From Actinomycetota bacterium (GTDB taxonomy: Bacteria > Actinomycetota > Geothermincolia > Fen-727 > Anoxymicrobiaceae): 8,725 nt of DNA. Positions within the stretch are counted from its first letter, which is position 1; every line of letters starts with the position of its first letter. Below the pieces are notes generated by a model that worked only from the letters and a program-made list of their open reading frames with translations, was not told where the DNA came from and searched no databases. Shown here one piece after another: positions 1-5,997 of the stretch. The stretch covers positions 1 through 8,725 of the forward strand of contig JAHIPE010000166.1 in NCBI GenBank assembly GCA_018894655.1, in the 5' to 3' direction. The translations under genes were made by a program, and so were the position numbers.

Positions 1-164
1 ATGAGCTCGCGTATCCGCTGGGTGGGGTACTTGGCGCCCTCGGTGGGAAACCTCCCCGAGGAGGAGTAAGCGCTCCACGCCAGCGCGCCGTAGGCTACGA
101 GCAGGATAAGCGCCACGATACCGAAGACGTATGCGGCTCGCCTGAGCGTTCTCAAGGTTTCCAT
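1..164 (-). CDS. 5' end of an unrecognised membrane-anchored protein (partial)
   Basis: The minus strand reads METLRTLRRAAYVFGIVALI and continues for 54 codons before leaving the window. A basic N-terminus (Arg5, Arg8, Arg9) is followed by about 20 hydrophobic residues (AAYVFGIVALILLVAYGALA) and then a polar stretch rich in Ser, Gly, Arg and Lys. This is the pattern of an N-in signal anchor or uncleaved signal peptide with an extracytoplasmic remainder. No family can be named from this much. The ATG at 164-162 has GGAG only 2 nt upstream, which is too close for a good Shine-Dalgarno. A TAGAAT -10-like hexamer on the minus strand (178-173) would give a nearly leaderless message. The gene lies downstream of, and in the same direction as, the 672-residue exported protein, but the repeat-filled 248-bp gap argues against tight co-translation. 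Confidence 0.6.
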   Translation of the reverse strand, partial: METLRTLRRAAYVFGIVALILLVAYGALAWSAYSSSGRFPTEGAKYPTQRIREL

Positions 165-234
165 TACTCCACATTCTAGTGCAAACGGAACCCGTCACTA
201 AAGTGCCAACGCTGCGTTCTGCATCCTCCCCCTT

Positions 235-327
235 CTGCTCCTTCCCCCCTCTGCTCCTTCCCCCCGCTGGGGGGAAGGCCGGGATGGGGGGTCCCGGGGG
301 TCCGGGGGGAAGGCTGAGATGGGGGGT
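235..327. repeat. G/C-rich hairpin repeat cluster
   Basis: The segment has three nested parts. CTGCTCCTTCCCCC occurs twice, at 235-248 and 251-264. A perfect 10-bp stem (CCTTCCCCCC at 256-265, GGGGGGAAGG at 269-278) has a 3-nt loop. A 24-bp unit at 269-292 recurs at 304-327 with 22 of 24 identical bases, exactly 35 bp further on; both copies start GGGGGGAAGGC and end GATGGGGGGT. The same design (10-bp G/C stem, 3-nt loop, 35-bp period, nearby GGGATGGGGGGTC) occurs at 7533-7620, so this looks like a dispersed REP-like family. It lies in the gap 165-412, which contains no convincing gene. It could terminate minus-strand transcription from the upstream gene, although no T-run follows the stem. 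Confidence 0.7.
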
Positions 328-366
328 TCCTGGGGGAGGACCAAGGTGGGGTCCCCCTGCACGGGT

Positions 367-379
367 GGGGCCAGGCCCC
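367..379. repeat. 13-bp palindrome GGGGCC-A-GGCCCC
   Basis: GGGGCC (367-372) and GGCCCC (374-379) form a perfect inverted repeat around a single A, about 35 bp past the stop codon of the minus-strand exported protein. The reverse complement of this site is present within 5888-5902, inside another intergenic repeat. It could form a stem in the 3' untranslated region, but it has no adjacent U-tract, so it is not a classical intrinsic terminator. Confidence 0.5.
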
Positions 380-412
380 GTTGTTGCAATGGCGGAACTG
401 CGTTATCTGGGA

Positions 413-2431
413 TTAGGGAGTAACCGCCCACCCGCCGGATTCCACGCCCCCCAGCCCCATGTCGGGCCGGTGGTTTACCTGGATGTGTGGGTGGTTCCCC
501 GCCTCGCGGGAGTAGGTGTTGTCGGAGCTGTTGAAGTACGGGGTGAGGTCGCGGACCGTGCCCACCTGCGTCCTTCCCGCCTCGACCCTCTGCCCCTTTG
601 ACACGCTCAGGGTGTTGAGGTGCAGCACCGCGACGTGGAAGCCAGGGTGCCCGTCTATCAGTATCCTGACCCGCAGGTCGTAGTACTTTCCGTAGAGCAT
701 GTAACTCTCGGCGGCGATCACGGTGCCATTCACCGGTGAGAAGACCGAGGAGCCGGCCTTGGCGATGACGTCGCTCGCCGACGTCGAGCACGTGCCCCGG
801 CTTCGCGTGCTCTCGATGAAGTAGGCGGGGTCGCTCCCCAGTGAAAGTGATACCCCCGGGCAGAGGTTCTGCGGGTTATCGTCCTGCATGCAGATCCCCA
901 CCGGCTGCATCACCTGGGGGTTGTCCGGTTTGCCGTCGCCGCCGGTGGGGTACGCCTCGTGGAACACAACGCCCAGTAGGTCGCAGTACCGGATGGGACA
1001 CTTCAGCTCTATGTCTCCCCAGGTGGAGAACGTGAACGGCTCCGGCTCCACCTTTGGCTCGTAGGTGAAGTATACCGGCCGCTCCGCCACAACGGGGTGC
1101 TCGCCGGTGACCTTGACCCAGGCGTTCGATATCCCGTACGAGGCGGTGCTCAGGTCCAGGGTTGCGCGGGCGTGGGGGCCCATGGGAATCTCCTTGGAGC
1201 GGGACCCGTCGTCGCCGAACACCTCCACCGTGACGTTGTTGTCGTCGCTCCCCGGGTTCATCATGCACAGCCAGGCCTCGAACCCGGAACCGGCGGCACA
1301 GGTCGGGAAGTACCACGCCTCCTCGCTGGAGCATGTGCCCTTGACCACGTGCCCGCCCTCCCAGGCGGAGTGGTAGTAGAAGTACACGGGTCGCTCGCAT
1401 AGAACGTCGCCGTCCGCCTCGACCTTAATCGAGACGTCCTTACCGGTCCCTACCGCCTCGTTGACAAAGACCGTGGTCCTGGAGTGCGCTCCCAGCTCCT
1501 GCTCCGTCACCAGCGGCGGCCCGTCACTGAACAGGTACTCGATTCGCGCCGTCGTCTCGTCCCCGGGGTTCAGTATGCACAGCCACTCCTCGAAGCCGTG
1601 CCGGGTAGTCCCTTCCGCGAAGTGCCACTCGCGCCCCAACCCGGTGGAACCGGTCACGTTGTGACCGCCCCTCCAGGCGCTCTTGTAGTCAAAGTATATG
1701 GGGCGCTCCGCCACCACCGGCCCGGACGCCTCCACCGCCAACGATACGTCCTGGCCCGCACCGACCGACTTGTTGACGTCCACGGTGGTGCGCGTTCGCG
1801 CTCCCAGAAGAAGGTTGTCCTGTATGTTCTCTCCGGTTCCGAGCATGCAGGTGATCGTCGCGACAACGTCCGTGTCCCCGGGGTTCTGCAGGCAGAGCCA
1901 CTCCTGGAAGCCATCCCGGGTCGTCCCCTCGGCGAAGTACCATGTGTCCGATGGTTCTGGGACCCCGCTGGTGACGTGCCCGCCGGTCCAGACCCCCTTG
2001 TAGTTGAAGTAGACCTGCCGCTCGCCGATGATCCCCGAGGTCGATTCCACCGCGATGGACACGTCCTTACCGTGACCGACCACGTTGTTCACGCATATGG
2101 ACACGCCCGCTCCCGTCAACAGCGCCAGTTGCTCAACCTTTGGCTCGGCCGGTGAAGGGAACGAGTAGGTCACCGTCACAACCGCGTCGTCGGGCCCCGG
2201 GTTCCGCAAGAAAAGGTACTCCTCGTACCCGTTCCTGGTGGTGCCCTCGGCGAAGTACAGCGTGCAACTGGCCTCCGGCCACCCCACCACATCGTGGCCG
2301 CCCGACCAGTTGTAAGGAGCGGCGGAAGCTTGATGGGAGAACGCGAAAAACGCGGCCAGCAGGGCGAATACCACCATGCCGCACGCCAGGACCGCCCGGT
2401 AGTTCCTCCCGTGAGTACTCAAAAGACACAT
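413..2431 (-). CDS. Exported protein with four WYFAEGTT repeats and a degenerate M23-like domain
   Basis: A 672-residue extracytoplasmic protein. Residues 12-31 are a hydrophobic signal core, with likely signal peptidase I cleavage after Ala35-Ser-Ala37. Four modules of about 85-100 residues follow (roughly 58-157, 164-262, 269-365, 373-457). Each opens with (W/L)YFAEGTTR.GF.EWL.(L/I).NPG and closes with (V/A)ERP(V/I)YF.Y; most are joined by GGH.V.G linkers. The fourth is eroded at its start (WYFPTCAAGSGF). Such modules are common in actinobacterial surface proteins and are thought to be beta-sandwich adhesion or carbohydrate-binding units; their role here is inferred. Residues ~547-655 resemble an M23/LytM fold: SPVNGTV, H604 in VLHL, G-Q-x-V-x-A-G, and H647-P-H649. 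At the expected HxxxD site, Asp554 is kept but Thr550 stands where the first His should be, so endopeptidase activity is doubtful. The start at 2431 lacks a good Shine-Dalgarno, but it keeps the signal peptide whole. Confidence 0.88.
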   Translation of the reverse strand: MCLLSTHGRNYRAVLACGMVVFALLAAFFAFSHQASAAPYNWSGGHDVVGWPEASCTLYFAEGTTRNGYEEYLFLRNPGPDDAVVTVTYSFPSPAEPKVEQLALLTGAGVSICVNNVVGHGKDVSIAVESTSGIIGERQVYFNYKGVWTGGHVTSGVPEPSDTWYFAEGTTRDGFQEWLCLQNPGDTDVVATITCMLGTGENIQDNLLLGARTRTTVDVNKSVGAGQDVSLAVEASGPVVAERPIYFDYKSAWRGGHNVTGSTGLGREWHFAEGTTRHGFEEWLCILNPGDETTARIEYLFSDGPPLVTEQELGAHSRTTVFVNEAVGTGKDVSIKVEADGDVLCERPVYFYYHSAWEGGHVVKGTCSSEEAWYFPTCAAGSGFEAWLCMMNPGSDDNNVTVEVFGDDGSRSKEIPMGPHARATLDLSTASYGISNAWVKVTGEHPVVAERPVYFTYEPKVEPEPFTFSTWGDIELKCPIRYCDLLGVVFHEAYPTGGDGKPDNPQVMQPVGICMQDDNPQNLCPGVSLSLGSDPAYFIESTRSRGTCSTSASDVIAKAGSSVFSPVNGTVIAAESYMLYGKYYDLRVRILIDGHPGFHVAVLHLNTLSVSKGQRVEAGRTQVGTVRDLTPYFNSSDNTYSREAGNHPHIQVNHRPDMGLGGVESGGWAVTP

Positions 2432-2457
2432 GCGGACATCTTAACAGAACAGAACGT

Positions 2458-2480
2458 GTGCAAAAGGGGCCCTTTTGCAC
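2458..2480. promoter_or_regulatory. Perfect 23-bp palindrome, operator or hairpin candidate
   Basis: The arms GTGCAAAAGGG (2458-2468) and CCCTTTTGCAC (2470-2480) are perfect inverted repeats around one G. The site lies 27 bp upstream of the minus-strand start codon at 2431. On the plus side it borders the candidate promoter at 2474-2501. Before the tnpB element inserted, this would have been the space between two divergently transcribed genes, a usual place for a dimeric repressor or activator site. No family-specific motif is recognised. As RNA it would be a strong hairpin, but no T-tract follows on either strand. Confidence 0.5.
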
Positions 2481-2501
2481 GGGTCTTGGCGGTTATATGC
2501 T
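2474..2501 (+). promoter_or_regulatory. Candidate promoter, probably original promoter of the COG3044 ATPase gene
   Basis: TTTGCA (2474-2479) and TATGCT (2496-2501) are separated by 16 bp, and each matches 4 of 6 bases of a sigma-70-type consensus. The -35 half overlaps the right arm of the 23-bp palindrome. No original gene follows directly; the tnpB element appears to begin about 10 bp later. If the element is removed, this promoter lies about 45 bp upstream of the TTG start at 3907, a normal leader length. It may now read into tnpB instead. This is pattern matching only. Confidence 0.3.
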
Positions 2502-2510
2502 ACGATTCAC

Positions 2511-3871
2511 TTTAGAGGCGGCTGGAGGCCCCTTCCCTCAGGTTGGGCAGGAAAGCCGCCGCTGGAAGGCTAATAAGCTTGTCATACCCATCGCTTACAA
2601 TTATTCATACGATGATAACACAGGAATCCAGGACAATTTCGCTCAAACTCGAAGACCTCCGGAAGAGTTCAGCCGGACGCTCGAGAGGTGGCTCGAAGCT
2701 CTCAACTTCATCAGTCGGTGGGCCTGGAAGAAGAAAGAGTTCAACTACGGCAAACTCCAGAAAGCCCTTTACCGGAAAGTCAGGGAGAAGTTCGGGCTCA
2801 AATCCCAGATGACGGTCAACTCTTTCAGGCAGGTTTCCGCTGGTTACAGGAGCACGTTTGCGAACCGCAGAAAGAAAGGACGGAAGCCGGTCCGGATTCC
2901 AGTGGAGTTCAAGAATGACAGCCTGCTCCTCAACTACCCGAGGGACTGGAAGTTCAAAGACGGAGAGACGCTTTCACTCAACACCCTCGAAGGGCGAAAG
3001 CCGGTGAGGTTCTCCTGCGGGGGACACCAGAGAAAGTACCTCGATAACGGGTGGGTAATCGGTTCCGGGAGGCTGGTCCGCAGAAAGAGGGGGAGGGGTA
3101 AAGGGCTCTATTTCAACATATCCGTCACCAGGGAGTTCGAGGTCGGGGACATCGAAGACCGGGCGACGGTCGTCGGGGTTGACCTCGGAATAAACAACAT
3201 AGCGGTCGCCAAAAGCTCGAATGGCGAGCACAGATTCTTCGAGGGGGGTGAGACGAAGAACAGGAAGCGCATGTTCGAGAGGACCAGGGGAAGCCTGCAG
3301 GCCAAAGGCACCCGTTCCGCGAAAAGGACGCTCAAGAGACTTTCGGGGCGGGAGAGACGGTTCATGGCCGACGTCAACCACCGGGTTTCCAAGGAGTTGG
3401 TCGAGTGGGTCTCTACGATGGAGAAGCCCGTTATGGCGCTCGAAAACCTCGAAGGAATCCGGGAGAGGGTTAACAGAGAGTCCGGGAAGAAAACACGCAA
3501 AGCAGTGAACAGATGGGCTTACCATCAGTTGAGGACTTTCATCGCCTACAAAGCTAACGCCCTCGGGATACCGGTGGTCCTGGTGAGCCCCCGGAACACC
3601 TCCCGCGAGTGCCCGAGGTGCGGGTACACGGAGAAAGACAACCGGAAAGGGAGGTCTTTCAAATGCCTTTCGTGCGGTTACGGGAACAACTCTGATTTGG
3701 TCGCCGCCGGGAACACACTCTCGAAGGCGACTTCTTCGAGGCAGGTCCTCGAAGAAGCGGGCCGCAGTCAACCGGCCCCGAAGGGCCGTCCGTCGATGCC
3801 AAAGCCCCTACTCGGGGGAATTGAGGCGGAGGGCAGGCCCAAGCTCCGTCCTTCAGGGCAGGGTAGTTGAC
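2511..3871 (+). mobile_element. IS1341-type (IS200/IS605 group) TnpB-only insertion element
   Basis: The element holds a tnpB-type gene and no tnpA transposase, so it would depend on a TnpA supplied from elsewhere. The right end is fairly clear: a stem-loop with arms at 3844-3851 and 3856-3863, then TAGTTGAC ending at 3871, a typical right end for this group. The left end is less certain. I place it after TTCAC (2506-2510), which would be the target/TAM motif, because a 7-bp stem (GGCGGCT 2517-2523, AGCCGCC 2554-2560) starts just inside, and removing 2511-3871 joins a promoter to the ATPase gene leader at a sensible distance. There are no terminal inverted repeats and no target duplication, as expected for this single-strand transposition family. 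The DNA is visibly richer in A and T than its neighbours. Confidence 0.72.
2612..3870 (+). CDS. tnpB: TnpB, RNA-guided RuvC nuclease of an IS1341-type element, with an N-terminal frame break
   Basis: This is the transposon-encoded ancestor type of Cas12: it uses an omega-RNA to cut DNA next to a TAM and helps the element persist. The RuvC aspartate lies in VGVDLGINN (Asp codon 3181-3183), the glutamate in ALENLEG (Glu 3442-3444) and the last aspartate in NSDLVAAGN (Asp 3694-3696). Zinc-ribbon cysteines are at 3610, 3619, 3664 and 3673 (CPRC..CLSC). The FNYGKLQKALY..REKFGL segment is typical of the N-terminal half. The family-like N-terminus MITQESRTISLKLE reads from ATG 2612 in one frame, while the rest (PPEEFSRTLERW onward) is in the -1 frame from about 2656. 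The reconstructed protein would be about 418 residues, normal for TnpB. The downstream frame stays open far upstream, so a product could also start at ATG 2497 with an unrelated leader. The C-terminal tail overlaps the predicted omega-RNA. No clear Shine-Dalgarno precedes 2612. Confidence 0.88.
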
Positions 3872-3891
3872 TTCCTCTGTACGTGGAGAAA
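3731..3891 (+). ncRNA. Predicted omega-RNA (reRNA) with guide from the adjacent leader
   Basis: The last ~140 bp of the element contain a run of inverted repeats inside the end of tnpB. A perfect 10-bp stem is formed by CTTCTTCGAG (3731-3740) and CTCGAAGAAG (3748-3757). CGGCCC and GGGCCG (3773-3778, 3783-3788) flank a CGAA loop. CCCC and GGGG lie at 3805-3808 and 3814-3817. An 8-bp stem with one mismatch has arms 3844-3851 and 3856-3863 and a TTCA loop. The scaffold should end at TTGAC (3867-3871). By the known TnpB mechanism, roughly the next 16-20 nt (3872-3891, starting TTCCTCTGTACG) serve as the guide. The 5' limit is a guess. Family precedent and the hairpins support the call; transcription itself cannot be seen. 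Confidence 0.5.
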
Positions 3892-3892
3892 T

Positions 3893-3897
3893 GGAGG
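3893..3897 (+). promoter_or_regulatory. Ribosome binding site that decides a TTG start
   Basis: GGAGG at 3893-3897 lies 9 nt before the TTG at 3907, a near-ideal arrangement. The in-frame GTG at 3883 has no Shine-Dalgarno of its own and lies within 12 bp of the mobile element. This favours TTG 3907 as the start of the COG3044 ATPase. Confidence 0.6.
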
Positions 3898-3906
3898 TTT
3901 GTTCTA

Positions 3907-5622
3907 TTGCGAAACGCGTCCGAGCTTTCCGGGATACTGACCCGCATCGACGGGGCGGGTTACAAGGCCTACAAGGATATTCATGGCTCCTGGTCGCTGC
4001 CGCCGTTCACGCTTTTCATCGATCATGTCCAGGGCGACCCTTACGCCGCCCCCTCCCGCATGCGTCTCCGCCTCGACGCCGCTGACGCCGCCTTTCCGCC
4101 GGGGACCACCGGCACCCGGATGAGGACCATCGCCTGCGAGGACTTCGTCGCCCGGGTTGCCCGGGCCGAGGCGTCCCGCCACTCCCGCCCCATCGGAACA
4201 GGTGGGGGAGGCCGGATACACGTTGACGCCGGCGGGCAGGAGATACTCCATCGTACCGCGGCCCGCGTAACCGGGGAGTACGCCGAGCTCCGCCTCTCGG
4301 TCGGCCTTCCCGCCCAGGGACGCAGGGTCATGGGCCGCGCCGCGGCCGGCATCCTCCTGGAGTCGGTCCCCGCCGCCGGAGAGGTATCTCTTTTCCACGA
4401 CAGCCTTCCCCTCTCCGGCCTCGCCGATCACATCGACGCCGCCGAGGACCATGAGCGCCTCGCCGCGCTGCTACCCGGGATGGGCCTTGTCGCGTTCGTC
4501 GCCGACGGCTCCCTGCTGCCCCGGGAGAGCGGTATCTCGGATGTGCCTCTACCCGATGACCGAGCGGTCCGGTTCCGCTCCCCGGACGCGCTTCGCCTGG
4601 AGGTCGAGTTGCCCCACCGTGGACCGGTGTCCGGCATGGGGGTGCGAGAAGGCGTAACGCTCATCGCCGGTGGCGGCTTCCACGGCAAGTCGACATTACT
4701 CGAGGCGCTCTCCCTGGGTATCTACCCCCACGTCCCCGGGGACGGCCGGGAACTGGTGGCGTCCAGGCCCGACACCGTAAAGGTGTGCGCCGAGGACGGC
4801 CGCAGGGTCGAGAACGTCAATATTTCCGCCTTCATCAGCAACCTCCCGGGAGGGATAGACACCACCCGCTTCTCCACCGAGAACGCCTCCGGCTCCACCT
4901 CCCAGGCCTCCTACATCATCGAGTCGGTGGAGATGGGGGCGGGCGCGTTCCTCATTGACGAGGACATATCGGCCACGAACTTCCTCATCCGGGACGCACG
5001 CATGCAGCGGCTCATCGCAAAGGAGAAGGAGCCGATAACACCGTACATCGACATGGTGCGGCCGCTGTACGAGAACCACGGCATCTCCACCGTGCTGGTC
5101 CTCGGCGGCGCCGGCGACTACTTCGACGTGGCGGACACCGTCATCGCGATGAGCGACTTCCTGCCGGTGGACGTCACCACCCGTGCCCATGAGATCGCGT
5201 CCGAAATACCAACCCCCCGCCTGGATGAGGGCGAGCCCCTGCGGCTGGATATCGAGGGGCGGAGGCCGGACCCCCGCTCGCTGGACCCCGGGAAAGGCGG
5301 AAAGCCGGTCATCAAGTGCCGGGGGCTTACGAGCATCCAGTTGGGTCGCACCGACATCGACCTCTGGGCGCTTATGCAGCTAAACGACAGGAGCCAGACC
5401 CGCGCCATCTGCGGGTACCTCCGGCTCCTGCCCCGGGAACTCTCCTCGAGCCCCGGCCTCCGGGACGCCATCGAGGCGATATCGGGGCAGGTTGAGCAGG
5501 GCGGGCTGGATGCGCTCTCGCAGTACCCCGGCGAGCACCCCGGCGACATTGCCTACGTCCGCGGGTTCGAGGTCGCCGGAGCGGTCAACCGCCTGCGCTC
5601 CCTCGGGGTGCTCGATAAATAA
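3907..5622 (+). CDS. Predicted ABC-class ATPase of the COG3044 / PF09818 family
   Basis: From TTG 3907 the product has 571 residues, the usual family length, and begins MRNASELSGILTRIDGAGYK. Numbered from there: a family-typical N-terminal segment, with GAGYKAYKDIHG (about 16-27) and FTLFIDHVQGDPYAAPSR (about 34-51); the Walker A loop GGGFHGKS (255-262); an ABC-signature-like ASGSTSQ (327-333); and Walker B FLIDED (348-353). No membrane segment is visible, so it is probably cytoplasmic and not a transporter subunit. The family is widespread in bacteria and archaea, but its substrate and partners are not established; ATP binding and hydrolysis are inferred from motifs. It starts 35 bp after the tnpB element and has no neighbour in the same operon, so the element probably altered its expression. 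An in-frame GTG at 3883 would add 8 residues (MEKWRFVL), which I consider less likely. Confidence 0.88.
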   Translation: MRNASELSGILTRIDGAGYKAYKDIHGSWSLPPFTLFIDHVQGDPYAAPSRMRLRLDAADAAFPPGTTGTRMRTIACEDFVARVARAEASRHSRPIGTGGGGRIHVDAGGQEILHRTAARVTGEYAELRLSVGLPAQGRRVMGRAAAGILLESVPAAGEVSLFHDSLPLSGLADHIDAAEDHERLAALLPGMGLVAFVADGSLLPRESGISDVPLPDDRAVRFRSPDALRLEVELPHRGPVSGMGVREGVTLIAGGGFHGKSTLLEALSLGIYPHVPGDGRELVASRPDTVKVCAEDGRRVENVNISAFISNLPGGIDTTRFSTENASGSTSQASYIIESVEMGAGAFLIDEDISATNFLIRDARMQRLIAKEKEPITPYIDMVRPLYENHGISTVLVLGGAGDYFDVADTVIAMSDFLPVDVTTRAHEIASEIPTPRLDEGEPLRLDIEGRRPDPRSLDPGKGGKPVIKCRGLTSIQLGRTDIDLWALMQLNDRSQTRAICGYLRLLPRELSSSPGLRDAIEAISGQVEQGGLDALSQYPGEHPGDIAYVRGFEVAGAVNRLRSLGVLDK

Positions 5623-5679
5623 ACGCTCATTCTGCTCGGTCAGCCGAACGCAACATACTGTGTTACTCTTACCGGCTGC

Positions 5680-5761
5680 ATTGTTACCTTTCTGTCATCC
5701 CCGGACCCTTGACCCAGGAAGCCCCCATATTGTTACCTTTTGAAGCAAAAGGGTAACAATA
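5680..5761. repeat. Three ATTGTTACC(C)TTT sites, two forming a long hairpin
   Basis: ATTGTTACCTTT occurs at 5680-5691 and again at 5729-5740, 49 bp apart. A third copy with one extra C lies inverted at 5748-5760. The second and third copies form a hairpin: left arm TATTGTTACCTTTTG (5728-5742), loop AAG, right arm 5746-5761 with one bulged base. No T-run follows. The site is A/T-rich in a G/C-rich setting. It could be an operator for the downstream dehydratase gene, a transcript-stabilising stem, or the remains of a small mobile repeat; the sequence does not decide between these. Confidence 0.55.
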
Positions 5762-5853
5762 GTTGCCCTACCCCAAGAACTCTCGCTGTTGGCTGAGAGA
5801 AGTTCCCCTCGCATATGTTTGAAGAAGGGCGACCGGGTTTAGGCTTTCATGTG

Positions 5854-5942
5854 GGCTGAGCCCCGCGTGCGAGGATGCAACGCAAGATGGGGCCTGGCCC
5901 CAAACGCAAGATTCGGCTGAGCCCCGCGCGTGAGTATGCAAC
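5854..5942. repeat. 28-bp direct repeat flanking a GGGGCCTGGCCCC palindrome
   Basis: Two 28-bp copies at 5854-5881 and 5915-5942 share 25 of 28 bases; both begin GGCTGAGCCCCGCG and end ATGCAAC. They are 61 bp apart. Between them, TGGGGCC (5888-5894) and GGCCCCA (5896-5902) form a perfect 7-bp inverted repeat around a single T, and GCAAGAT occurs on both sides of it (5882-5888 and 5907-5913). The palindrome core is the reverse complement of the site at 367-379, so this belongs to a dispersed intergenic family. It ends about 60 bp before the dehydratase start codon and would lie in or near its leader. Confidence 0.6.
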
Positions 5943-5992
5943 CACCTTACCCCTGCGGTAGACTCTATTTCGTAATTGGTGAACATCCTGTT

Positions 5993-5997
5993 AGGAG
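5993..5997 (+). promoter_or_regulatory. Ribosome binding site of the dehydratase gene
   Basis: AGGAG at 5993-5997 lies 7 nt before ATG 6005. It rules out the earlier in-frame ATGs at 5930 and 5936, which have no such site, and gives a protein whose start aligns with the family. Confidence 0.7.

Noticed and set aside
1484..2155. 223-codon plus-strand open frame inside the exported-protein gene
   Set aside because: It is antisense to the WYFAEGTT repeats, and its apparent internal repetition simply mirrors them.
2140..2496. Long plus-strand extension of the tnpB frame to 2140
   Set aside because: It runs antisense through the signal-peptide end of the exported-protein gene, has no TnpB-like residues, and starts outside the probable element. 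It is an open frame by GC bias.
2579..2607. TTGTCA (2579-2584) and TATTCA (2602-2607) as a tnpB promoter
   Set aside because: Spacing is 17 bp, but the -10 hexamer matches only 3 of 6 bases, so it is too weak to list as a feature.
3867..4085. Plus-strand frame starting MTSSVRGEMEVC beside the element right end
   Set aside because: It ends quickly and overlaps the COG3044 ATPase, whose frame carries all conserved motifs.
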